DNA of 64,000 bases from Roseivirga misakiensis (GTDB lineage: Bacteria > Bacteroidota > Bacteroidia > Cytophagales > Cyclobacteriaceae), in contig NZ_MDGQ01000005.1 in the NCBI RefSeq assembly GCF_001747105.1, positions 434,001-498,000 on the forward strand. Direction: 5' to 3'. Each line of letters starts with the position of its first letter. Positions within the stretch are counted from its first letter, which is position 1. The position numbers were made by a program, and so were the translations under genes. Of this stretch, positions 41,942 to 50,543 are shown piece after piece. The notes beneath the pieces are model-generated. The model had not been told where the DNA came from, did no database searches, and worked only from the letters and a program-made list of their open reading frames with translations.

Positions 41942-42328
41942 TTAGTCTTCGTCTACTCGTATGGCTTCTAATTGTTGGCCATCTTCGCGGATCATGAGCA
42001 GTTTGGTGATTTTGTCTTTGTCGTTTTTCACAAATTCAATATCTACACCGAATGCTTTGAGGAAAAAACGACTATTCGTGATAGGTACCAGTTCGTAAAC
42101 CTTCTCATCTGGTCCAACGGCCTGCAGGTTGTTTTTCTCAATTTCAATTTTAAGAAAAGTGTCCTTTTGCATTTCATAACTACCTACGTAGGCTTTCATG
42201 GTCTTCTTCGGTACTGTAATGCCTTGCTCTTGCTTACTTTGAGCTTGGCCGCCGAATTGGAACAACGCTATGGCGATTAAGGTGAACAAGCTTACTCTTA
42301 TGGTTTGTTGTTTTTGATTTGTTTTCAT
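41942..42328 (-). CDS. Secreted DUF3471-like protein
   Basis: 128 aa. Signal peptide (LFTLIAIALFQFGGQAQ), then MKAYVGSYEMQKDTFLKIEIEKNNLQAVGPDEKVYELVPITNSRFFLKAFGVDIEFVKN, the beta-strand pattern of DUF3471, normally a C-terminal add-on of serine hydrolases, here free-standing. Convergent with hisB, 61 nt between ends. Confidence 0.7.
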   Translation of the reverse strand: MKTNQKQQTIRVSLFTLIAIALFQFGGQAQSKQEQGITVPKKTMKAYVGSYEMQKDTFLKIEIEKNNLQAVGPDEKVYELVPITNSRFFLKAFGVDIEFVKNDKDKITKLLMIREDGQQLEAIRVDED

Positions 42329-42548
42329 GGTCTTTGCTGTTATTTAAAGAGAAGACTTTCAATGGGTTAATGTGGTTAACAAGCCTATTTCACTAATCTA
42401 CAAGTTGGCTGAATCGCTCTTTGAAATCAGATTATTTCTAGACCAAAACCGAAAGCAATAGAGGCTAAAGTATCTCAGCTAACAGTTAGGTGTTAAATTT
42501 TTCCACTTTTAAGCTCCTATGTTTTACTTTCGACCTTGAATTTCAGCC

Positions 42549-43469
42549 ATGAAGAAGATTTTTTGCCTTTTCCTCATCCTAACGGTTCATCAACTATCGG
42601 GTCAAAACCTGGATTGGTGGGATGCCCTGCATGACTATCCTAACGCGGCTGGAACAGATCGTGATCGATACGTGAGCATATCACCAGGTTATTTTGGGCC
42701 AAATGCCTTAAGAATTCCAGTCCTCCGAAATGGCAAAATTGATAATGAGCTATGGTCAGAAAATACTATTGAATATCATTTTGGTCAAGGTGATAATACA
42801 TTGAATCACTGGTCTGAATTCAATATTCCATTGGCTAAGGATAAAGCTGTTCTTTATGTGCAAAGTATTGCGTGGGAATATTGGGAGGTGACAGATGAGA
42901 TCCGCGATGAACGCAGAATGCGTAGTAGAAGTGGCATTGGCTGGAATACAGGAGATACTTCGTTCGGGGTTATTCTTAGAATTGCCAATGAAGATAAGTC
43001 TCGCTTGCCGAACATTACTTTTAGAGCACACTCTAAAACCACAACTGGTGGAAATGTAAGCAATGCACGTTTCACCGATGCGAGTATGTTCTTCTGGGAA
43101 GCAACTGTTAGTAAGACCATTCTAAAAACAGATGATAGTAGTCTTTTATTAAAGGGAATGTTGGGCTTTTACACTTGGCAAACCAATAAAAACGGATTGC
43201 CAAACGGTTCCGATTTCTTTCAAAATGATGCAGGTACTTATGGTGTAGGAATTGAATGGACTAAGGGTAAATGGTTTGTCGCAAGTGATGTCTCTGGTTA
43301 TCATGGTTATATTGAAAACCGAGATACACCAAGTGCATGGCGCAATCAGATACAATACAGACTTGGTAAACACATTGCGCTTTACTCCAATTTCAATGTA
43401 GGCTTAAATAGTTGGGGCTGGCAAACGGTAACGATCGGCTACCGCCATTTCTTTAAGACGATAGATTAA
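42549..43469 (+). CDS. Secreted, probably outer-membrane beta-barrel-like protein
   Basis: 306 aa, not recognised. Signal peptide (MKKIFCLFLILTVHQLSGQ). The body is rich in alternating strands with aromatic ends (NTIEYHFGQG, ITFRAHSKTTTGGN, LLLKGMLGFYTWQ, GTYGVGIEWTKGKWFVASDVSGYHGY) and ends in WQTVTIGYRHFF, a C-terminal aromatic typical of outer-membrane barrels. Function unknown. Ends 2 nt before the convergent DUF1801 gene. Confidence 0.7.
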   Translation: MKKIFCLFLILTVHQLSGQNLDWWDALHDYPNAAGTDRDRYVSISPGYFGPNALRIPVLRNGKIDNELWSENTIEYHFGQGDNTLNHWSEFNIPLAKDKAVLYVQSIAWEYWEVTDEIRDERRMRSRSGIGWNTGDTSFGVILRIANEDKSRLPNITFRAHSKTTTGGNVSNARFTDASMFFWEATVSKTILKTDDSSLLLKGMLGFYTWQTNKNGLPNGSDFFQNDAGTYGVGIEWTKGKWFVASDVSGYHGYIENRDTPSAWRNQIQYRLGKHIALYSNFNVGLNSWGWQTVTIGYRHFFKTID

Positions 43470-43471
43470 AA

Positions 43472-43906
43472 CTACAATCCAAGTGTAGGCAGTTTCTTTA
43501 CCTTGTGATAAGTCAATGCTGTAGCTATACATTGTTTTAAAATGTCCACTGGTGGATCATTATCCAAAGGCAATATTATAGCTCTATTTCCTTCGAAACT
43601 TAAAGTATCACCAAAAACAAACCTGAAAGTCGGCACTAACTGACTTGTACATTGAAAGTATAAAGCATATTGATTTGGATTTTTCGTTTTCCAATCAATT
43701 CTTAGCGTACTGCCATGTTTAGTGAGGTAAGCAGGCTCGCCCCATTTCAATGTTTCTTCAAGGTCTTCTACACCATGAGTTTCATTTGCAACAGTAATGA
43801 TCAATTCGCGAAGCTGATCCATTTTGGCTTTAACATCTTCAGGGTACTTCTCGAACTTTGTGTCAACTGCTGGGTTGGATGCTACGACTAAACTGTTACT
43901 ACTCAT
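43472..43906 (-). CDS. DUF1801-domain protein
   Basis: 144 aa from ATG 43906; a TTG at 43936 would add ten residues. VDTKFEKYPEDVKAKMDQLRELII, then EDLEETLKWGEPAYLTKHGSTLRIDWK and YALYFQC match DUF1801 (YdhG-like), a small fold of unknown biochemical function. Confidence 0.85.
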   Translation of the reverse strand: MSSNSLVVASNPAVDTKFEKYPEDVKAKMDQLRELIITVANETHGVEDLEETLKWGEPAYLTKHGSTLRIDWKTKNPNQYALYFQCTSQLVPTFRFVFGDTLSFEGNRAIILPLDNDPPVDILKQCIATALTYHKVKKLPTLGL

Positions 43907-43943
43907 TTTATGGGTGTGATACTTCGTTATGGACAAATTGAAT

Positions 43944-43971
43944 AAAAAAAAGGAGAGTGAAAACTCTCCTT
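43944..43971 (-). terminator. Rho-independent terminator
   Basis: 9-bp perfect stem AAGGAGAGT/ACTCTCCTT with a GAAA loop (43950-43971), followed on the minus strand by seven T. It lies 5 nt after the stop of the SPFH gene at 43976. Confidence 0.92.
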
Positions 43972-43975
43972 GGTA

Positions 43976-45340
43976 TTAGTTGCCTCCTTTACCAGAGTTG
44001 GTCAACTGTTTGGTCATGGCCGCGCCTATCAAAGCCTCTAGTGGTGTGCCGCCATCATCACCACCTGATATAATCATAGTGGTTGGGAATTTGATTTTAG
44101 CAATTTGCTGTGCTACACCTATGGCAATTTGCTTTTCTAGTTCCGCTCTTTGCTGCGGTGTTAAACCTGCCGATACAAGTTTCGCGTTTTGGTAGGATTC
44201 AGCATCAGCTTTTACCTTTTGAGCCGTGGCTTTTAGACGCTCAGTTTCTAGTGCAATGGCTGCTAACTTTTTGTTAGTTTCCTCTTGTTTAAGCTTTGTT
44301 TCAATTGAAATCAAAGCCTTTACTTGCTCTTTCTCCTGTGTTACACGCTCTCCTGCCTTATCACGCTCACCTTCGGCAATAATTCTGGCTTGGGCATCTT
44401 TGGCAGTTTTAATTTTTTGCTGCTCTAATTGACGCTTCGCAGATTCGTCTCGTTGTGCTTCTAACCGTTGTTTAAAGACCTGCTCAAGTACTACGTCGTC
44501 TACGATCACTTGAGCCACGATAATATTGTTCTCATTTATATCGTGAGGTATTCTAATGAACTGGCCATTTTCATCTTTCCGCTTGTTTACCTCATAACGT
44601 GTCTGTACCTCCTTGATCTCGCGCTCGCCCTGCTCAATGGCAGTTATTATAGTATCCCGATACTCGGTTTTCTCTACACTAAAAGCACCATCTTTTAATT
44701 GCTCTTCGATAGAAACTCTGAAGTCAGAAGCCGAACCTGATATATAGTCCTGTGCCGCAAACATGTAACCCGTGTTAGATACAACCTCTCGCACGGTAGG
44801 TATTAGGGTGTTTTGTGCAAGATTTTGTAAGCTACGGAACTCGATAGCCAACTCGATGAAAGACTCCTTGTCTGCAGGTAGCTGAAAACGAGTTGATAAC
44901 TTTGTAGTAGCCGTGACTTGGTCGATGAATCGTATGGGAATTGGGTCCATTTGACCCTCAATATCATTCGTGTCATCCCCTGGGTTCACCACTTTTACGT
45001 CGATAAACTTTTGCCAAGGTGTTATTTTGGCAAAGCCCCTAAACTTAATTCCTTCCGTCATAATGGCACTTTTTTTACCATTTGGATAAACTAGAAAGTA
45101 TTGATATCCAGGTTCTGCCCAAAAGAATAAATTCGGTAAGGTGACAAACGTTAGGCCAGCAATTACCATGGTCATGGAGACCTTGCGGCTAAACATGAGG
45201 AGCCATGTCGGCGATTTTGACTTGATTTTTTCAAGATGCCCAGAAGTATTCTCCTTGAATTTATCTTCATCAGAAAGGAGGGGTCTGATGATTAAAGTGA
45301 TTATTCCGATGATTAATAAAATGATTCCGAAAAGTATCAT
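43976..45340 (-). CDS. SPFH/Band 7 (flotillin-like) membrane protein
   Basis: 454 aa from ATG 45340 (MILFGIILLIIGIITLIIRPLL); an upstream-extended frame to 45445 begins with TTG-type codons and a polar stretch and is rejected. An N-terminal TM pair (second segment MVIAGLTFVTLPNLFFWAEPGYQYFLVYPNGKKS) is followed by a Band 7 domain (KFIDVKVVNPGDD... IDQVTATTKLSTRFQLP), a long coiled coil (~residues 290-410, RLEAQRDESAKRQLEQQKIKTAKDAQARIIAEGERDKAGERV) and a short C-terminal domain. Likely a membrane scaffold. Strong terminator follows. Confidence 0.9.
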   Translation of the reverse strand: MILFGIILLIIGIITLIIRPLLSDEDKFKENTSGHLEKIKSKSPTWLLMFSRKVSMTMVIAGLTFVTLPNLFFWAEPGYQYFLVYPNGKKSAIMTEGIKFRGFAKITPWQKFIDVKVVNPGDDTNDIEGQMDPIPIRFIDQVTATTKLSTRFQLPADKESFIELAIEFRSLQNLAQNTLIPTVREVVSNTGYMFAAQDYISGSASDFRVSIEEQLKDGAFSVEKTEYRDTIITAIEQGEREIKEVQTRYEVNKRKDENGQFIRIPHDINENNIIVAQVIVDDVVLEQVFKQRLEAQRDESAKRQLEQQKIKTAKDAQARIIAEGERDKAGERVTQEKEQVKALISIETKLKQEETNKKLAAIALETERLKATAQKVKADAESYQNAKLVSAGLTPQQRAELEKQIAIGVAQQIAKIKFPTTMIISGGDDGGTPLEALIGAAMTKQLTNSGKGGN

Positions 45341-45891
45341 AGTTGTAAGTTTTAAGATGAAACATAGTTTGACTGATCTGCCCGTTTGGCAAATGCGATG
45401 ATGGTTAACATGGTTGTGTATTAGATGGCGTCGATTGGTTGCCAAATTGTGATTTAACCCAAAATGCTATGGGTTTAATTCACTATGTGAAAAGGAATTA
45501 TCGATGTGTCCAACACTGCCGAGTGGCCTTGAATGCCGCGTGCTGGTAGTGTTTTTAAAATCGATTCTCTTTAGAAAATCTAATGCTCCTCGATGGAGGT
45601 TCTGAAAGGATTTCCCAATAATCCCGGCTCAAGCGAGTGCTTGACTTTTGAGGGATTTGAAATGGGAGTAAAGTTTTCATGGTATTTAAGATTAGATGTT
45701 TCTTTTTCTGAAACACAATAATATATACGGTAATATATCGTAAAATGTTACATGTACAGAATAATATTTTATATATATGAAATATCGGAATATAGTTCTG
45801 TTTTGGTAAATCCTCATTATCAGCAAATTAGAGTTGTAGCTTCGATGAGCTCTAATGCTACCTCGTGAAATTTGACTCCTTTTTTTACTTA
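45341..45891. other. Structured non-coding region
   Basis: About 550 nt between divergent genes without a credible protein. It contains three hairpins: AACACTGCC/GGTAGTGTT (45512-45520 with 45545-45553) enclosing GTGGC/GCCGC, then TTTTT; a short CTCC/GGAG stem near 45590; and AATCCC/GGGATT (45620-45625 with 45652-45657) enclosing TCAAGC/GCTTGA. Possibly a structured RNA; strand and function undetermined. Confidence 0.4.
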
Positions 45892-45927
45892 TATATAAGA
45901 AAATTATATATTGTGTTTTCTTATATA
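45892..45927 (+). promoter_or_regulatory. Inverted repeat in front of third PadR gene
   Basis: Perfect 12-bp inverted repeat TATATAAGAAAA (45892-45903) and TTTTCTTATATA (45916-45927), 12-nt spacer, ending 6 nt before the PadR ATG. Candidate autoregulatory operator. Confidence 0.5.
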
Positions 45928-45933
45928 AAAACT

Positions 45934-46266
45934 ATGTACTCAAAAGAACTAATAAGAGGTACACTTAGAACAATAATTCTAAAGTTGCTTTCCGAAAATG
46001 GGGAGATGTATGGCTATGAAATTACCCAAAAGGTAAAAGAGCTTTCCTCGAATGAAATTAGCCTCACTTTTGGGGCGCTATATCCTACACTTCACAAGTT
46101 AGAGAAAGAAGGGATTGTTACCACCAAGTCTAGAGAGGTGGATAACAGGACGAGGAAGTATTACGCCTTAACAGATGCTGGTAATGAGGCCGCAAGAATC
46201 AAAATAGAAGAGTATTTCCAATTCGCTAAAATGATGAACCTAATCATGATTTCCGATGGTGACTAG
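45934..46266 (+). CDS. PadR-family transcriptional regulator
   Basis: 110 aa from ATG 45934 (MYSKELIRGTLRTIILKLL); a longer frame from 45865 would translate the inverted repeat and is rejected. Winged helix: ENGEMYGYEITQKVKELS, LTFGALYPTLHKLEKEGIVTTK, wing NRTRKYYALTDAGNEAA. It belongs to the classical PadR type (GxLYPxLHxLE), unlike the LGEFEE type at 10.4 and 18.9 kb. The last 11 nt overlap the permease gene. Confidence 0.94.
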   Translation: MYSKELIRGTLRTIILKLLSENGEMYGYEITQKVKELSSNEISLTFGALYPTLHKLEKEGIVTTKSREVDNRTRKYYALTDAGNEAARIKIEEYFQFAKMMNLIMISDGD

Positions 46267-48895
46267 AAGCCAAGTGAACATGATCACTCGGATGGTGAGA
46301 TCGAGAAACATCAAAAGCTTTTCAATTGAAGAGGAGCTTATTGATTTCATCTCTTGCGAAATCGAAGAGAAGATGAACCGAGGCGAGACATTCGAGAATG
46401 CCCTCGAAGAGGTATTCGCCTCGATGAACTTCGAGTCAAAAACAGAAGTCAACAAACTCAAAAGGCTTAGTCAGCCAAACACAATCGATATGTTACATAA
46501 TTATTTAAAAATTGCTTTAAGAAACATTTCGCGGTACAGGGTCAATGCTGCGATTAACATTTTCGGATTAGTCATTTCATTGACTGCGGCCCTTACGATT
46601 GGCCTATATTTGAAATATGAAAACTCATTTGATGCTCAATATCCTGAAGGGGATAGACTATATAGAGTAAATACGATTTCTAATTTGGGCCAAACGCCAA
46701 CCCACATGACATCTGTTTCCGCTAAGCTGATCCCTGAGGTTAAAGCAAATATTCCAGAGATTGAAGCTTCCTCAGGTTTGTTTCTTGCCATTCTAAATCA
46801 ACCGCTAAAATGGAGCGATGGAGTTTTCTTTAATAACCTAATCTCGGCAGTGGAAAGTGATTTCCCGAAAATGATGGGGTTGAAGGAAACCAAAGGGTCA
46901 ATTGAAAATGCTTTTACAAAGGTGAATACTGTTCTTGTTTCTGAGAAACAGGCAAAGAATATCTTTGGAGAGATTAATCCAATAGGAGAAATTTTAGAAA
47001 TAAAAGTCAATGATAAATTACTTCGGCTAGAGGTAGCTGCAGTTTATGAAGACCTTCCTCCGAATACTCATTTTGCCGAAAACCGTTGGACAGATTTCGG
47101 ATTTCTTATCTCCAACAAAACACTAGAAGGTTTTTCTGGAAATAAGCCCACTTGGACTTCCATAAATGGTTCTGCCTATGTAAAGCTGAGTGAAGGAGTG
47201 TCTGTTGAAGATGCGGAACAAAAAATTAACGACCTGATTGAACAGCGGTTTGGGAAAAATATTTGGTATGAGCATTACTTACAGCCAGTATCTGATATCC
47301 ACCTGAATAAAGGTGATTTAGAGATTGGATCGGAAGGTAGTTATGCTCAATTAAAGCTCTTTGTGCTCGTAGGGATAATTATAGTCTTTATAGCCTGTAT
47401 AAATTACGTGAACTTGACAACTGCACAAGCTTCGATTAGGCTAAAAGAGGTGGGTGTAAGAAAAGTGATTGGCGCGAGGAGACGACAATTTTTAACTCAA
47501 TTCCTTGTTGAAGGCACGCTCATTTCTTGCATAAGCTTGATCTTAGCTTCGGTATTAGTCTTAATACTTATTCCCTTTTTAAATTCTAAATTTTCATTGC
47601 ATTTGGGTTTAGGCCTTGCGGAAAATACCGGTGAATTCGTTGTATTTATAGTTCTCGGTCTTCTCATTAGCCTGGTTTGTGGTATTTATCCAGGTTGGTA
47701 CCTCTCGCGAATGAAGGCAAACCAATTACTTAGAGGTGGTGGGGCTCTCAGTTCTGGAGGAGGCTTATTGAGGAAGGTTTTGGTAACTGTCCAGTATGTA
47801 ACCTCCATTACTTTGATAGTAGCAACGCTCATTATAACAAGTCAGATGAACTTTATGAGTGAAAAGGACCTCGGCTTCGATAAGGAAGAAGTTGTGTACT
47901 TGACCCTTGATTATAAAGTAGCGGCTAAATATGGAGAAGTAGTTTATCAGGAAATCATAAAGGAAAGTGGTATCGTAGCTGCCTCACTTACAGGCGCTTC
48001 TCTCGGGGATGGTAATATGCCAGGTAATCGTATCATAGTTGGCACCGAAGACCCTGAGGATAATAATCAAATGCTTCAAGTTTTGGCGGTTGGTGATGAT
48101 TTTCATAAAGCTTTAGGACTCACAATGAAAGAAGGACGTTGGTTTTCTGCCGATTATGCTACTGATAAGGCAAAAGGTTTTGTAGTGAATGAGACGTTTG
48201 TGAAACATTTTGGGCTCGAAGAACCTTTGGGTGTAGCAATAAACCGAAATGGTCAGGAAGGTAGCATCATTGGGGTCGTTAAGGATTACCATTTTAAATC
48301 TATGCGGAATGAAATCGAACCATTGGTAATGCACCAAAGCGAGAACCCTCAGTTCGATTATTGGAATATTGCAGTTCGTTTGGCCGAAGGAGATAAGGCC
48401 AATGCATTAAGGCGATTAGAAGAGATATGGACAAGTGTTATTCCTGAGTATCCTTTTGATTATGAGTTCTTGGACGATAAAATAGATCAGTATTATAAGT
48501 CAGATCAATATTTTGCCATGGTATTCAGGATTTTCTCATTCATTGCGATCCTTGTTTCTTGTTTAGGACTAATTGGGTTAGTTGCTTTTACTACGCAGCG
48601 AAGGGCAAAAGAAATTGGGGTTAGAAAAGTACTTGGTGCCTCCATCACCACCATAGTAAGCTTGTTATCAAAAGATTATCTCAGGCTGATCATTATAGCG
48701 GCGCTGGTGTCTATTCCTATAGCCTATTATGCCATGGATGATTGGTTAGATAATTTTGTCTACAGCATAGGTATTCAGCCGCATGTCTTTATTTTAGGAT
48801 TACTCATTACGATCGTTTTATCATGGTTATCAGTAAGTTATCTTTCTATTAGGGCAGCAAAGGCTAATCCAGCAGAGTCATTGCGATCGGAATAA
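46256..48895 (+). CDS. FtsX/MacB-type ABC permease with N-terminal extension
   Basis: 879 aa. The first ~75 residues are a different, helical prefix (FSIEEELIDFISCEIEEKMNRGETFENALEEVFASMNF). TM1 (NAAINIFGLVISLTAALTIGLYL), periplasmic core, FtsX block (ACINYVNLTTAQASIRLKEVGVRKVIGARR), second core, C-terminal FtsX block (CLGLIGLVAFTTQRRAKEIGVRKVLGAS). 11-nt overlap with PadR signals co-expression. No ATPase domain; the NBD partner is not in the window. Confidence 0.9.
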   Translation: MVTRSQVNMITRMVRSRNIKSFSIEEELIDFISCEIEEKMNRGETFENALEEVFASMNFESKTEVNKLKRLSQPNTIDMLHNYLKIALRNISRYRVNAAINIFGLVISLTAALTIGLYLKYENSFDAQYPEGDRLYRVNTISNLGQTPTHMTSVSAKLIPEVKANIPEIEASSGLFLAILNQPLKWSDGVFFNNLISAVESDFPKMMGLKETKGSIENAFTKVNTVLVSEKQAKNIFGEINPIGEILEIKVNDKLLRLEVAAVYEDLPPNTHFAENRWTDFGFLISNKTLEGFSGNKPTWTSINGSAYVKLSEGVSVEDAEQKINDLIEQRFGKNIWYEHYLQPVSDIHLNKGDLEIGSEGSYAQLKLFVLVGIIIVFIACINYVNLTTAQASIRLKEVGVRKVIGARRRQFLTQFLVEGTLISCISLILASVLVLILIPFLNSKFSLHLGLGLAENTGEFVVFIVLGLLISLVCGIYPGWYLSRMKANQLLRGGGALSSGGGLLRKVLVTVQYVTSITLIVATLIITSQMNFMSEKDLGFDKEEVVYLTLDYKVAAKYGEVVYQEIIKESGIVAASLTGASLGDGNMPGNRIIVGTEDPEDNNQMLQVLAVGDDFHKALGLTMKEGRWFSADYATDKAKGFVVNETFVKHFGLEEPLGVAINRNGQEGSIIGVVKDYHFKSMRNEIEPLVMHQSENPQFDYWNIAVRLAEGDKANALRRLEEIWTSVIPEYPFDYEFLDDKIDQYYKSDQYFAMVFRIFSFIAILVSCLGLIGLVAFTTQRRAKEIGVRKVLGASITTIVSLLSKDYLRLIIIAALVSIPIAYYAMDDWLDNFVYSIGIQPHVFILGLLITIVLSWLSVSYLSIRAAKANPAESLRSE

Positions 48896-48934
48896 ATGAA
48901 TATGAAATAGGAATTAAATACCTAATCTGTTCAA

Positions 48935-49010
48935 GGCCTAATATTAGCCCAATTGTCACTAGAAATACTGTCTAAATATTAGTGATTAGTCAGGGCTAAT
49001 ATTATTTTTG
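48935..49010 (+). promoter_or_regulatory. guaA upstream palindrome pair and -7 box
   Basis: GGCCTAATATTAGCCC (48935-48950) is a palindrome with one mismatch. GGGCTAATATTA (48993-49004) repeats its complement 58 nt on and runs into TATTTTTG (49003-49010), a TAnnTTTG -7 box only 3 nt before the guaA ATG. The arrangement suggests an operator overlapping the promoter, and a very short or absent 5' UTR. Confidence 0.45.
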
Positions 49011-49013
49011 CGC

Positions 49014-50543
49014 ATGGCAGAACAGATACTGATTCTCGACTTTGGTTCACAGTACACGCAGCTTATAGCCAGAAGAGTTCGAGAGCTTGATGTATATTGC
49101 GAAATACATCCATTTAACAATATTCCTGAAATTACTCCCGACATAAAAGGTGTTATCCTTTCTGGTAGCCCTTGTTCGGTAAGAGAAGAAGATGCACCTG
49201 ATTTAGACTTAGAACAATTTAGAGGTAAGCTGCCTGTTTTGGGTATTTGCTATGGTGCACAATTGATGGCTCAGAAGTTCGGTGGCAACGTTATGCCATC
49301 CGAAATTAGGGAGTATGGCCGTGCTAGACTGAGTCGCGTAGATGGACATCATGATTTGTTAAAAGAGATCAGTCTAGATTCCCAAGTATGGATGTCACAT
49401 GCCGATACAATTTCGGTTCTTCCAGATAATTTTGAAATCATTGCCAGTACTGCCAGCGTTGAAATGGCGGCTTATAAAATCAAAGAAGAGGATACTTATG
49501 GGATTCAGTTTCACCCAGAAGTAACACATTCCGAAGAAGGTAAAACATTACTGAGAAATTTTGTAGCGCATATCTGTAATTGCTCGCAGGATTGGACGCC
49601 AGATATGTTTGCCGAAACGGTAATAGCCGAGCTCAAAGAACAACTTGGAGATGATAAAGTGGTTCTAGGCCTTTCAGGTGGAGTAGATTCCTCCGTAGCC
49701 GCTATTCTAATTCATAAAGCGATCGGTGAGAACCTTCATTGTATTTTCGTTGATAACGGACTACTTCGCAAGAACGAATTCGAGTCAGTTTTGGACTCAT
49801 ATAAAGGAATGGGGCTGAATGTGAAAGGAGTTGATGCGAAAGATCAGTTCTATGAAGCATTAAAAGGTATCTCTGATCCTGAAGGTAAAAGAAAGGCTAT
49901 TGGTCGCGTATTTATAGAGGTTTTCGACCAAGAGGCACAAAAGATTACTGGGGTAAAATGGTTAGGGCAAGGAACCATCTACCCAGATATTATTGAATCT
50001 GTTTCAGTAAAGGGACCATCCGCGACAATAAAATCTCATCACAACGTTGGTGGATTGCCAGAGAAGATGAATTTGAAAGTGGTAGAGCCATTAAAAACAC
50101 TCTTCAAAGATGGTGTGAGAAACGTTGGCAGAAGCTTAGAAATAGATCAAAACATCCTTGGTCGGCACCCTTTCCCAGGGCCTGGTTTAGGTATCAGAAT
50201 TTTGGGTGATGTTACTGCCGAGAAAGTGGCCATACTACAAGAAGTAGACTACATTTTCGTGGAAGGCCTTAAGAAAAGAGGTATTTACGATGAAGTTTGG
50301 CAAGCAGGTTCCATGCTGTTACCAGTTCAATCTGTGGGCGTAATGGGAGACGAGCGAACCTATGAACGCGTTGTCGCCCTTAGAGCCGTAACCAGTGTGG
50401 ACGGAATGACAGCGGACTGGAGTCATCTGCCATATGATTTTCTACAGGACGTTTCTAACGAAATAATTAATAAAGTTAAAGGAGTCAATAGAGTTGTATA
50501 TGACATTAGCTCTAAACCACCAGCGACTATAGAATGGGAGTAA
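49014..50543 (+). CDS. guaA: GMP synthase (glutamine-hydrolysing)
   Basis: 509 aa from ATG 49014 ([16 protein letters not shown]); a TTG two codons earlier is inside the -7 box and is rejected. Converts XMP to GMP using glutamine and ATP. Class I glutaminase triad: nucleophile Cys79 in GICYGAQL and [16 protein letters not shown]-loop [13 protein letters not shown] in the ATP pyrophosphatase domain; C-terminal dimerisation domain ends [18 protein letters not shown]. It overlaps the next gene by 10 nt. Confidence 0.98.
   Translation: MAEQILILDFGSQYTQLIARRVRELDVYCEIHPFNNIPEITPDIKGVILSGSPCSVREEDAPDLDLEQFRGKLPVLGICYGAQLMAQKFGGNVMPSEIREYGRARLSRVDGHHDLLKEISLDSQVWMSHADTISVLPDNFEIIASTASVEMAAYKIKEEDTYGIQFHPEVTHSEEGKTLLRNFVAHICNCSQDWTPDMFAETVIAELKEQLGDDKVVLGLSGGVDSSVAAILIHKAIGENLHCIFVDNGLLRKNEFESVLDSYKGMGLNVKGVDAKDQFYEALKGISDPEGKRKAIGRVFIEVFDQEAQKITGVKWLGQGTIYPDIIESVSVKGPSATIKSHHNVGGLPEKMNLKVVEPLKTLFKDGVRNVGRSLEIDQNILGRHPFPGPGLGIRILGDVTAEKVAILQEVDYIFVEGLKKRGIYDEVWQAGSMLLPVQSVGVMGDERTYERVVALRAVTSVDGMTADWSHLPYDFLQDVSNEIINKVKGVNRVVYDISSKPPATIEWE

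Noticed and set aside
45341-45445. 35-codon extension of the SPFH gene
   Set aside because: It is polar, lacks family similarity and hides the TM start at 45340.
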